Below the pieces are notes generated by a model that was not told the origin of the DNA, did no database searches, and saw only the letters and a program-made list of their open reading frames with translations. Shown here piece after piece: positions 7,129-13,783 of a stretch of 24,795 nt of DNA (position 1 is its first letter; every line of letters starts with the position of its first letter). Source of the DNA: JAVBRU01 sp031547595 (GTDB lineage Bacteria > Bacillota > Clostridia > Christensenellales > Aristaeellaceae); the NCBI GenBank assembly GCA_031547595.1, contig JAVBRU010000106.1, positions 1-24,795 of the forward strand, read 5' to 3'. Position numbers and translations under genes: made by a program.

Positions 7129-7833
7129 ATGTACAAAACCAAAAAAGCCCCTCGTCTCCTGGCAGCGCTGCTCATTATGGCGCTGTGCCTCACCCCTCTG
7201 TTCGCGCTGGCCAATGAATTTGCCACCGTGCAGGGCGGCGGCCTGAACCTGCGCGAAACCGCCTCGACGGACGCGAAGATTCTGGCGCAGTATCCCACCG
7301 GCACCTGGATCGAAGTCACCGAAAAAGACGCCACCTGGTGCAAAGTTTCCGTGCAAGGCAAATCCGGCTACATGATGACCAAGTTTCTCAACTTTGGCAC
7401 CACCGGCAGCACCATGTATGTGCGCACCAACACCGGCATCGGCCTGAACCTGCGCAGCGCTCCCAGCGCCGGCGGTTCGATCCTGGGCTCCTACCCCATC
7501 AACACCGCTGTGACCGTGCTGCAAAAGGGCACCGAATGGCACAAGGTGCAGGTGGGTGGCCAGACTGGCTACATGGCTTCTGCGTACCTCAAGGGCGCTT
7601 CCAGCGTCATCGTCATCACCAAGCCCTGTGATCCCTACACCGCCAAGACCATCAACATCAACGGCGGCTCCTACGTGAACTTCCGCGCCTATCCCAGCCT
7701 CAGCGGCAAGATCCTGTCCCAGATTCCCGTGGGCAGCGAACTGACCGTCACCGAAAAGGGCATTGACTGGGCCAAGGTAGAGTTCAACGGCCAGGCCGGC
7801 TATGTCAGCCTGCACTTCCTTGTTAAAAAGTAA
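7129..7833 (+). CDS. Secreted protein with three bacterial SH3 domains
   Basis: The protein has 234 residues. A classical signal peptide (basic MYKTKKAPR, hydrophobic core, likely cleavage after ALA at 28) is followed by three SH3b repeats at about 30-88, 96-155 and 172-233. Each repeat carries the usual pattern (LNLRETAS, LNLRSAPS, VNFRAYPS, then W.KV and GYM/GYV). There is no catalytic domain. Such SH3b arrays usually bind peptidoglycan or teichoic polymers, so this is probably a wall-attached or scaffold protein. The ATG at 7129 is chosen because AAGGGAGG lies 8 nt upstream and the signal peptide begins there. The gene stands between holin and NlpC/P60 genes on the same strand and ends in a strong terminator. 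Codon usage is notably C-ending (ACC, GGC, AAG), suggesting high expression. Confidence 0.9.
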   Translation: MYKTKKAPRLLAALLIMALCLTPLFALANEFATVQGGGLNLRETASTDAKILAQYPTGTWIEVTEKDATWCKVSVQGKSGYMMTKFLNFGTTGSTMYVRTNTGIGLNLRSAPSAGGSILGSYPINTAVTVLQKGTEWHKVQVGGQTGYMASAYLKGASSVIVITKPCDPYTAKTININGGSYVNFRAYPSLSGKILSQIPVGSELTVTEKGIDWAKVEFNGQAGYVSLHFLVKK

Positions 7834-7850
7834 TTGAAACCCCTGAAACG

Positions 7851-7884
7851 AAGAGCTGTCACGCAAAGTGGCAGCTCTTTTCTA
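7851..7884 (+). terminator. Rho-independent terminator after the triple-SH3 gene
   Basis: Stem AAGAGCTGTCAC / GTGGCAGCTCTT of 12 bp (one G-T pair) with loop GCAAA, followed by TTCTATTTT. It lies 18 bp after the stop codon. It separates the SH3 gene from the NlpC/P60 gene, which must then use its own promoter. A TATGATAAT just downstream (about 7892-7900) is a possible -10. Confidence 0.88.
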
Positions 7885-7929
7885 TTTTGCGTATGATAAT
7901 AGGGGCGTTATATGCCCAAGGAGGCAGAT

Positions 7930-8679
7930 ATGTTAAACGTCGATTTGTTATGCCAGTCTTTTCAAGAGATCATCGGCTGGCCTTATAAAACCCCCGGCAC
8001 CAACGATAAAAACGGCATCGATTGCTCCGGTGCTTTTGTACGCGCCTATAAAGCACAAAATGCCAGCATCTATCATGGCAGCAACACCATTTACCGTCAA
8101 TACTGCGGCGTGAAGGGCATTATCAACAATGTATCCGTGCTGCAGCCCGGCGTGGCGGTGTTCAAGCACCGCACCGATGGCAACGAGCCCGATAAATACA
8201 AAAACGACGGTATCGGCAATATGTACCACATCGGGCTGGTGGTTTCGGTTTCGCCGCTCAAAATCATCCATGCCACAACGCCGGTTGCAAAAATGGATAC
8301 AACGCTGGGAAATTGGAGCTATTACGGCTTCCTGTCGGATGTCAACTATGCCAGCGAGCCGGTTCCGTCGGTAGAAAAGACAGTGATTGTGACCGCCAGC
8401 AGCGTCAACATGCGCAAAACCCCGGCAGGCGAATATATGCTGCGCATTCCTGGCGGCACGACACTGAGTATTTCCAATGAAGTAACCCAAAACAATATCC
8501 TTTATGGGGAAACCGCATATGACGGATATCATGGCTGGATTGATATGACCTATGTAACCGAAGTAGACTCCGGCAGCGAAGATGCGCCCGATGATTCCGG
8601 CGATACTGTGTCCATTATTTTACCCATCACCACCGCGCAAGCACTGCTAAGCGCTTTGCAGGAGGCATTAGGACAATAG
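7930..8679 (+). CDS. NlpC/P60 peptidoglycan hydrolase with C-terminal SH3 domain (endolysin-like)
   Basis: The protein has 249 residues. The NlpC/P60 domain (about 5-140) shows the catalytic Cys32 in DCSGAFVRAY, His100 in YHIGLVVS and a third polar residue, His114, in KIIHATTP. An SH3b domain follows at about 150-211, then an acidic linker (DSGSEDAPDDSGD) and a short hydrophobic/helical tail (LPITTAQALLSALQEAL). The family cleaves D-Glu-gamma-diamino acid bonds in stem peptides. No signal peptide is present, so export would need a holin or lysis; the holin gene 1 kb upstream fits. The ATG at 7930 is chosen because AAGGAGG ends 5 nt before it; the ATG at 7912 lies upstream of that site. The gene overlaps the convergent permease gene by 12 bp. 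Confidence 0.9.
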   Translation: MLNVDLLCQSFQEIIGWPYKTPGTNDKNGIDCSGAFVRAYKAQNASIYHGSNTIYRQYCGVKGIINNVSVLQPGVAVFKHRTDGNEPDKYKNDGIGNMYHIGLVVSVSPLKIIHATTPVAKMDTTLGNWSYYGFLSDVNYASEPVPSVEKTVIVTASSVNMRKTPAGEYMLRIPGGTTLSISNEVTQNNILYGETAYDGYHGWIDMTYVTEVDSGSEDAPDDSGDTVSIILPITTAQALLSALQEALGQ

Positions 8680-9768
8680 CACGCCAAGTGCTGTCAATAC
8701 GGCCAGGAAAATAGCATTCCACTTTGTGAACTTCTTCAAATACGCCAGCGCTTGCCCTGGGTGGGCGCTGGTGTATTGCTTATAGGAAATCACACTGGCC
8801 ATGGAGGCAATCAGTGTGCCCATACCGCCAATGTTGACGCCAAGCAGCAAGCCCCGTGCGTTATCTGTAAAACCCGATAGCAATATCGCCGCGGGCACGT
8901 TGCTGGTGAACTGGCTGGCCAGGATGGCGGTGAGCAACGTATTTTTCTCCGTCACCCAAGATAAAAAGGCGTGGATGGGGGCTATATGCGAGATGTTTCC
9001 CACAAAAATAAAGATCACGGCGAAGGTCAGCATCAGGAAATAGTCCACCTTTTTGAGGGTGTGCGTGTCCGTCAGCAAAATAGCCAACGCCACGACAGCG
9101 GCTGCTATCCCATAATGCAGCAAGCCAAATACTGTGGCTACGGACAGCAAAAACAAAATGCCGTACATCCCGACCACGCGGCCCCGCACAGGCGCGTCGT
9201 GCTGCGTAGCGGGCACTTTGAGGGGCGTTTTAGGGAACAGCAGGCAACAAAGCGCCAGCAGCACGCCGCCACATAGCACAATGGGCAGCATGGCTGCAAG
9301 GAACTCCGACAGATTCATCCCATAATGGTGAAACAAATACAGATTTTGCGGGTTGCCAATGGGCGTCAGGGAGGAACCAATGTTGGCAGCAATGGTCTCA
9401 AACACCACCAGCAGCAAGCCATGCTCGGCAAGGCCGCACGCCGCCAGCATGGATAGCGAAACTGGCACCAGCGCAATCAGCGCCACATCGTTGGTCATCA
9501 GCATGGCCACAAAGAAGCACGCAAAGACCAGAAACACTGCCAGCATCCGCGCGTTTTTGAGCCGCTTTGCAAAAAAGCCCGAAGCCTTTTCCAGCACACC
9601 CTCACATTCCAGCCCTTTCACCGCCGCCATCAGGCAAAACAGGCAGGCCAGCGTTTTGACATCGATATAGGACAAGTATTCTTTGGACGGCGGCACAAAA
9701 AATGCCGATGCCAGCGCCAGCACAACGGCCACCACCAACACCGGTTCTTTGCGGATGAATGTACGCAT
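8668..9768 (-). CDS. SLC13/ArsB-type anion permease
   Basis: Polytopic membrane protein of about 366 residues with about 10 hydrophobic segments. It has the two pseudo-symmetric signatures of the ion transporter superfamily: MLMTNDVAL (89-97) with SLTPIGNPQNLYLF (GNPQN at 138-142) in the first half, and SQFTSNVPAAILLSGF (288-293) in the second. Such permeases carry di- or tricarboxylates, sulfate, arsenite or act as Na+/H+ exchangers. The substrate cannot be read from the sequence, and no ars genes are adjacent. The start at 9768 is chosen because GAGGGAAGGG lies just upstream; the longer frame from 9837 adds an unlikely leader. It follows the DUF3298 gene by 65 bp on the same strand and could share its transcript. 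Its stop overlaps the NlpC/P60 gene tail to tail. Confidence 0.83.
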   Translation of the reverse strand: MRTFIRKEPVLVVAVVLALASAFFVPPSKEYLSYIDVKTLACLFCLMAAVKGLECEGVLEKASGFFAKRLKNARMLAVFLVFACFFVAMLMTNDVALIALVPVSLSMLAACGLAEHGLLLVVFETIAANIGSSLTPIGNPQNLYLFHHYGMNLSEFLAAMLPIVLCGGVLLALCCLLFPKTPLKVPATQHDAPVRGRVVGMYGILFLLSVATVFGLLHYGIAAAVVALAILLTDTHTLKKVDYFLMLTFAVIFIFVGNISHIAPIHAFLSWVTEKNTLLTAILASQFTSNVPAAILLSGFTDNARGLLLGVNIGGMGTLIASMASVISYKQYTSAHPGQALAYLKKFTKWNAIFLAVLTALGVLLS

Positions 9769-9833
9769 GGAAGCCCTTCCCTCAATCACTTTCTTTGGTG
9801 TGAGCAGCATTATAGCACAAAGGCAATACCCGG

Positions 9834-10511
9834 TCAAACACAGGTTGGCACCTTCGCCCCCACCTGAGCATACGGGATATAAAACACCGGAATTCCCGTG
9901 GAATAAGGCGCGATGTCGTATTGCTGGAAGTAAACCGCCAGCGCGTCCGGCGTCAGGAAATAGCTATCCTGGTTGAAGGTCTGTTCCACCAGTTCAGGAT
10001 AATCATCAAAATAGGTTCCAGGGTCCTCTTCCAAACGCTGCGCAATCTGCGCGTCGATATGGGTCTTGATATCCCGCACATACCAGCGGTTGCCGGGAAA
10101 CAGCGCGCGAAGGGACAGCTGTGCGCCGCTCTTCAAGCTCCACGTCTGAGAAGTGCGCAGGGTGTTGCCGTGCGCGCCGCCGGTGAACACATACTGATCC
10201 ATGTACAGGCTGGCGACGCACTGTTGGTTGTATGTAGCCACAAAGGTCAGAACCACCTCATACATGCGGAAGGGAAACTCCCCTGCCTCGCTGCTTTGGT
10301 ACTCCGAAAATGCCTGCGGATACAGGGTTTTCTGGATGTAGGTCAAGAGGCTCTGTACGCTTTCCTCATAGAACCGGTTCATGCGGCACACTGCCGTCTG
10401 GAAACGCCTGGACGTAAAACGCGGATAGTGGATACTGGCCTGCACCAGCACCGTCCCTTCAAAATCCCAGTCCTTCTCGATTTGCACCGTAAAAACAGAT
10501 ACCCCTGCCAT
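9834..10511 (-). CDS. DUF3298/RsiV-like domain protein without a signal peptide
   Basis: A protein of 225 residues that matches the extracytoplasmic part of RsiV/PdaC-type proteins. An N-terminal DUF4163-like region contains GGAHGNT (111-117) preceded by EVVLTFVATYNQQCVASLYMD. A DUF3298 region then ends in YFLTPDALAVYFQQYDIAPYSTG and a final IPVFYIPYAQV. In RsiV this fold binds lysozyme and sits behind a transmembrane segment. Here no signal peptide or membrane segment is seen, although the family is normally outside the cell. ATG at 10511 has GGGAGGGG 7 nt upstream; the longer version from 10559 would not add a signal peptide either. No sigma factor gene is adjacent. The function is unknown, and a cytoplasmic or non-classically exported relative is possible. 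Confidence 0.75.
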   Translation of the reverse strand: MAGVSVFTVQIEKDWDFEGTVLVQASIHYPRFTSRRFQTAVCRMNRFYEESVQSLLTYIQKTLYPQAFSEYQSSEAGEFPFRMYEVVLTFVATYNQQCVASLYMDQYVFTGGAHGNTLRTSQTWSLKSGAQLSLRALFPGNRWYVRDIKTHIDAQIAQRLEEDPGTYFDDYPELVEQTFNQDSYFLTPDALAVYFQQYDIAPYSTGIPVFYIPYAQVGAKVPTCV

Positions 10512-10577
10512 ATACGCACCCCTCCCTTTTTGTTCCATGATATGGGAAGGAGTACGCATGTGTGACAGGGGATATCA

Positions 10578-11372
10578 TTATGCCAGCAGCGCGCGGTCGC
10601 TATTCAGCTCTTCTCCGCTGCTTCTCTCAAACAGGGCCAGCACATCCGGCACGGTCAGCCTGCGCTTTTCCTCGCCGCGCACGTCCAAGAGCAGCTTGCC
10701 CTCGTGCATCATCAGCAGCCGGTTGCCATATTCAAGGGCATTTTTGATATTGTGGGTCACCATCAGCGCTGTCAGGTTTTCACTTTTGATAAAGGTGTCG
10801 CTCAAATGCAGCACGCGCTGGGCGGTCTTGGGGTCCAGTGCCGCCGTGTGCTCATCCAGTAACAGCAGTTTGGGTTTTTTCAGTGTGGCCATCAGCAGTG
10901 TCAGCGCCTGGCGCTGGCCGCCGGACAATAGGCCGACCTTGCTTGTCATGCGCGCTTCCAGCCCCAGCTCCAATTGGGTGAGCAGTGCCTGATACTGCGC
11001 GCGTTCTGCCTTGCTGACGCCCCAGCGAAGGCAACGGCGCTCGCCCCGGCGGTTGGCCAGGGCCAAATTCTCTTCGATGGTCATATCTGCCGCCGTGCCC
11101 ATCATGGGGTCCTGGAACACGCGGCCCAGGTACTTCGCGCGCTTAAACTCGCACAGGCGCGTGACGGGCACCTGATCGATGCGGATGCTGCCCTCATCCG
11201 GCAAAAACACCCCGGCCACACAGTTGAGCAGCGTGGATTTGCCCGCGCCATTGCCGCCAATCACAGTGGCAAAATCACCCTCCTGTAAGGTGAGTGATAC
11301 GCCGTTTAGCGCCACTTTCTCGTTGATTGTGCCCGCATTGAAGGCCTTTTTGATGTTTGTCAGCTCAAGCAT
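10578..11372 (-). CDS. ABC transporter ATP-binding protein (TrpXYZ/ABC_sub_bind-type importer)
   Basis: Cytoplasmic ATPase of 264 residues for the adjacent permease and binding protein. It has Walker A GGNGAGKST (39-47), Q-loop VFQDPMMG (85-92), signature LLSGGQRQ (148-155), Walker B LLLLDEHTAALD (169-180) and H-loop VTHN. This three-gene arrangement of binding protein, BPD_transp_2-type permease and ATPase is the ABC_sub_bind importer class, whose streptococcal members are predicted tryptophan transporters. The ATG overlaps the permease stop by 8 bp, so translation is coupled. The whole operon lies behind a T-box leader at 13307-13575, which points to an amino acid as substrate. Confidence 0.92.
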   Translation of the reverse strand: MLELTNIKKAFNAGTINEKVALNGVSLTLQEGDFATVIGGNGAGKSTLLNCVAGVFLPDEGSIRIDQVPVTRLCEFKRAKYLGRVFQDPMMGTAADMTIEENLALANRRGERRCLRWGVSKAERAQYQALLTQLELGLEARMTSKVGLLSGGQRQALTLLMATLKKPKLLLLDEHTAALDPKTAQRVLHLSDTFIKSENLTALMVTHNIKNALEYGNRLLMMHEGKLLLDVRGEEKRRLTVPDVLALFERSSGEELNSDRALLA

Positions 11373-12267
11373 GCAGGTTTTCCCCCTTTTGCAGGGTGCG
11401 TTTGATTTTCAAAAGACCCGTTTTCCACTGTGCGGTAGACAGCGTGAGCGCCACTGTCGCGGCTGTGAAGAGCTTGAGGTCGTTGGGCGACATACCAAGC
11501 TCCATCACCAGCGCGATAATGATGCGGTACAATACCGCGCCAAATATCAGCGACAGCAGTCGGACATAAAAGTTTCGCTTTCCAAAGACCACCTCGCCCA
11601 CAATTAACGATGCGAGGCCGATCACAATCGCGCCCGTTCCCATCTGAATATCCGCAAATGCCTGGCTCTGGGCAATCAGTGCGCCGGAGAGCGCAATCAG
11701 CCCGTTGCCCAGCATCAGCCCCAGGATAATCATCCGGTCGGTATTGATGCCCTGCGCGCGCACCATGTTGGGGTTGCCGCCGGTGGCACGGATGGCACTG
11801 CCAAGCTCCGTACCAAAGAACCAGTAGAGGATACTGATGATCGCCAGCGCTAAGAGGCCGCCCACAATGATCCATGCCTCGTACTTCCCTGCCCATTGCT
11901 GGACAGGGGTAAAGATGGTGCCGATGCGCAGGATCGATACGCTGGCCGCGCCCATGATGCGAAGGTTGACAGACCACAGGGCGATCATGGTTAAAATGCC
12001 GGATAACAGCGCGGGGATGTGCAGCTTGGTGTGCAAAAGCCCCGTGATCAGCCCTGCGCCCATACCGCAGACAAAGGCCAGCCCCGTAGCCAGGTAGGGG
12101 TTGCCGCCGTTATGGATCATTGCGGCGCACACGGCTGCGCCCAGCGTGATGCTGCCCTCCGCCGTCAAATCCGCAATGTCTAAAATGCGATATGTGCAGT
12201 ATACGCCGATGGTCATGATCGACCATAAAAGCCCCAGCGCCACTGCGCCTGTCAGAATCTGTGCCAT
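11365..12267 (-). CDS. ABC transporter permease (BPD_transp_2 family, TrpY-like)
   Basis: Membrane permease of 300 residues with about 8-9 hydrophobic segments, related to the branched-chain amino acid and sugar permease fold (LivH/RbsC-like). Recognisable stretches are YRILDIADLTAEGSITLGAA near the N-terminus, TGLLHTKLHIPALLSGILTM, GGNPNMVRAQGINTD and ALIAQSQAFADIQMGTGAI. The YRILDIADLT(A/V)EGS motif is typical of permeases paired with ABC_sub_bind proteins. It starts 6 bp after the binding protein stop, with GGAG upstream, and overlaps the ATPase start. It presumably acts as a homodimer with the neighbouring ATPase. Confidence 0.9.
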   Translation of the reverse strand: MAQILTGAVALGLLWSIMTIGVYCTYRILDIADLTAEGSITLGAAVCAAMIHNGGNPYLATGLAFVCGMGAGLITGLLHTKLHIPALLSGILTMIALWSVNLRIMGAASVSILRIGTIFTPVQQWAGKYEAWIIVGGLLALAIISILYWFFGTELGSAIRATGGNPNMVRAQGINTDRMIILGLMLGNGLIALSGALIAQSQAFADIQMGTGAIVIGLASLIVGEVVFGKRNFYVRLLSLIFGAVLYRIIIALVMELGMSPNDLKLFTAATVALTLSTAQWKTGLLKIKRTLQKGENLHA

Positions 12268-12273
12268 GATGAA

Positions 12274-13251
12274 TTACTCCATTTCGAAAGCATATTGCTG
12301 CCATTCGTCCGGGATGGTATAGCCGATTTCGGCGGCAAAGGTGGCGTTGATACAATAGTCGTATTCGGACTGGCTCTCCACCGGTAGGGTGCTGATATCG
12401 AGTGTGCTGTCTTGTAGAAGGCGCACTGCCATCAGGCCGGTCTGGTAGCCGAGGTTGTAATAGTTGATGCCCACCGTGACCAGGCCGCCGCTTTTCACCA
12501 TGCTGGATTCGCCGCAGATGACGGGCAGCTTTTTCTCCACTGCCACGCCGTACACCATGGGCATGGAGGATGCGAACACGTTGTCGGTGGGGATGTAGAT
12601 CACATCACACTGGCGGGCGATGGATTCGGTAGCTTGCTGCACCTCGTTGCTGTTTGTGACGGTCTTTTCCACATACTTGTAGCCCATGGCCTCAATGCAG
12701 CACTTGGCCTCTTGCGCCTGCACCACGGAGTTCACTTCGCCGGAGTTGTACAGCACGCCCACCGTCTTGCAATCGGGGGCAACCTTGGGCACCAGCGCAA
12801 TCTGATCCGCAATGGACGCCATATCGGTGGTGCCGGATACGTTGGTGCCGGGCTGCTCGTTGCTGTACACCAGGCGCGCCTCCACAAAATCCGTCACAGC
12901 GGTGGCGAGGATCGGAATATCCGTCGTCTTGCCCGCCATAGCCAGCGCGGCTGAGGTAGCGATGGCCAGCACCAGATCCACTTTCTTGCTCACAAACCGG
13001 TCTGCAATGGCTGCGAGGTTGGATTGGTCTCCCTGGCCGTTTTGATAATCGATGATGATGTTCTGGCCATCCACATAGCCGTTGTCTGCCAAGGCCTGCA
13101 CAAAGCCTTCATACGAAGCGTCAAGCGCGCCGTGCTGTACCTGCTGGATGATCCCAATCTTCACCTGCGCGGTGCCCTCGGCAAAGGCAAAGGAAGACAG
13201 GAGCACGGATACAATCATCAGGACAGACAGGATACGCAAGGTCTTTTTCAT
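12274..13251 (-). CDS. ABC_sub_bind family substrate-binding protein (TrpX-like, probable aromatic amino acid importer)
   Basis: Extracytoplasmic binding protein of 325 residues. The N-terminus MKKTLRILSVLMIVSVLL ending in AFA at 22-24 is a Sec signal peptide. No lipobox Cys follows, which is unusual for a Gram-positive binding protein. The mature part shows ABC_sub_bind family features: VKIGIIQQVQHGALDASYEG, IDYQNGQGDQSNL, ILATAVTDFVEARLV, NVSGTTDMASI, VGVLYNSGEVNSV and IYIPTDNVFASS. The start at 13251 has GAGGG upstream and fits the signal peptide; the longer open frame from 13395 reads into the T-box. It is the first gene after the T-box leader, so uncharged tRNA should raise its expression. 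The best-fitting specifier is UUC (Phe), so phenylalanine or a related aromatic amino acid is the likely ligand. That assignment is inference. Confidence 0.9.
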   Translation of the reverse strand: MKKTLRILSVLMIVSVLLSSFAFAEGTAQVKIGIIQQVQHGALDASYEGFVQALADNGYVDGQNIIIDYQNGQGDQSNLAAIADRFVSKKVDLVLAIATSAALAMAGKTTDIPILATAVTDFVEARLVYSNEQPGTNVSGTTDMASIADQIALVPKVAPDCKTVGVLYNSGEVNSVVQAQEAKCCIEAMGYKYVEKTVTNSNEVQQATESIARQCDVIYIPTDNVFASSMPMVYGVAVEKKLPVICGESSMVKSGGLVTVGINYYNLGYQTGLMAVRLLQDSTLDISTLPVESQSEYDYCINATFAAEIGYTIPDEWQQYAFEME

Positions 13252-13306
13252 TGGGATTCCCTCTTTTCTTGGATTTATTTCAAACGGCCTTTGGCCTATT
13301 TGACAC

Positions 13307-13337
13307 AAAAAACGCCCCCCGAAAACATCAGAGGGCG
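13307..13337 (-). terminator. T-box intrinsic terminator
   Basis: Stem CGCCCTC / GGGGGCG (7 bp, one G-T pair) with an 11-nt loop, followed by six T (13312-13307). Its left arm lies immediately after the T-box antiterminator sequence, so the two structures compete. It lies about 55 nt before the binding protein ATG. Confidence 0.88.
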
Positions 13338-13575
13338 GTTGAAAACCGCGGTACCACCTCATTTTGAAGCGCGGAATACAAAGTATGCCACACAACCCTG
13401 CTCAGAGCAAGCACTCTTACTTGATGTAACGGTCAATCCCGGCGAAACCTAAACGCACAGCGCATCAGTCCGCAACTCCGGGGAGGAATTCACTGCCACG
13501 CCTCTGCTTTCTCACACCAGCCGAAAGCTCTCTGTAAAAGACGTTGGTGGCAGCCACGGTTCCCCGTCAAACGTT
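13307..13575 (-). promoter_or_regulatory. T-box riboswitch leader of the ABC importer operon, probable Phe (UUC) specifier
   Basis: On the minus strand the leader begins near 13575. Stem I shows CGGGGA/TCCCCG at the base, CTGCCAC/GTGGCAG above the specifier loop, the AGAGAG bulge motif and GCTTTC/GAAAGC around the GGTG-containing distal loop. The specifier loop strand GTGAATTCC gives TTC (13488-13486, Phe) by spacing to the following CTCCCCGGAG. ATT (Ile) one base earlier is the alternative. The T-box is GAGGTGGTACCGCGG (13360-13346). Its TGGT bulge pairs with a tRNA ending ACCA, meaning discriminator A. This suits tRNA-Phe and argues against tRNA-Trp, which has G73. A terminator follows at 13337-13307. 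Charged tRNA should stop transcription and uncharged tRNA should allow it. Confidence 0.93.
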
Positions 13576-13581
13576 TTGCAT

Positions 13582-13610
13582 ATCTTAGCACCGTTTTCTC
13601 GCGCCGTCAA
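13582..13610 (-). promoter_or_regulatory. Promoter of the T-box leader
   Basis: TTGACG (13610-13605), 17 nt spacer, TAAGAT (13587-13582) preceded by TGC, which makes an extended -10 element. Transcription would start near 13575, directly before stem I of the T-box. Confidence 0.75.
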
Positions 13611-13686
13611 CTACTTTGCGGCAGACAAACAATAAAAATACAATGCAAGAATTCAGTTCTCAAAATGCCTCCAAATTTTCCAGACG

Positions 13687-13698
13687 TTGTACGTACAA
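13687..13698. promoter_or_regulatory. AraR-type operator, perfect palindrome
   Basis: TTGTACGTACAA is a perfect 12-bp palindrome matching the core of the AraR operators known from Bacillus subtilis. It lies 97 bp upstream of the araR start and about 70 bp before the predicted transcription start. A degenerate second copy, CTCAAGGTACAA at 13755-13766 (8 of 12 positions, one intact half GTACAA), lies at the start site. Two sites would allow cooperative binding and looping. The T-box promoter lies about 77 bp to the left and is probably not controlled by it. Confidence 0.8.
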
Positions 13699-13722
13699 AT
13701 CAAACATTTTTTGCGAAAGTAG

Positions 13723-13751
13723 TTGTTATTTTGTATGTTTTATGCTAAAAT
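13723..13751 (+). promoter_or_regulatory. Promoter of the araR-araBA operon
   Basis: TTGTTA (13723-13728), 17 nt spacer, TAAAAT (13746-13751) preceded by TGC (extended -10). The predicted start is near 13758, inside the degenerate second AraR half-site, so bound repressor would block it. Confidence 0.7.
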
Positions 13752-13783
13752 GCTCAAGGTACAAACACGAGAAGGAGCTAGCT

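Noticed and set aside
6462..8679. A complete prophage
   Set aside because: Only holin- and lysin-like genes are present. No structural, replication, integrase or attachment-site features are seen on either side.
13486..13489. Tryptophan specifier in the T-box, as expected for TrpXYZ
   Set aside because: No TGG is present in the specifier loop, and the TGGT bulge needs a tRNA with discriminator A, whereas tRNA-Trp has G73.
13616..13783. Extra 56 N-terminal residues for AraR
   Set aside because: The stretch covers the operator and promoter and encodes no domain. ATG at 13784 has an ideal ribosome binding site and begins the GntR fold.
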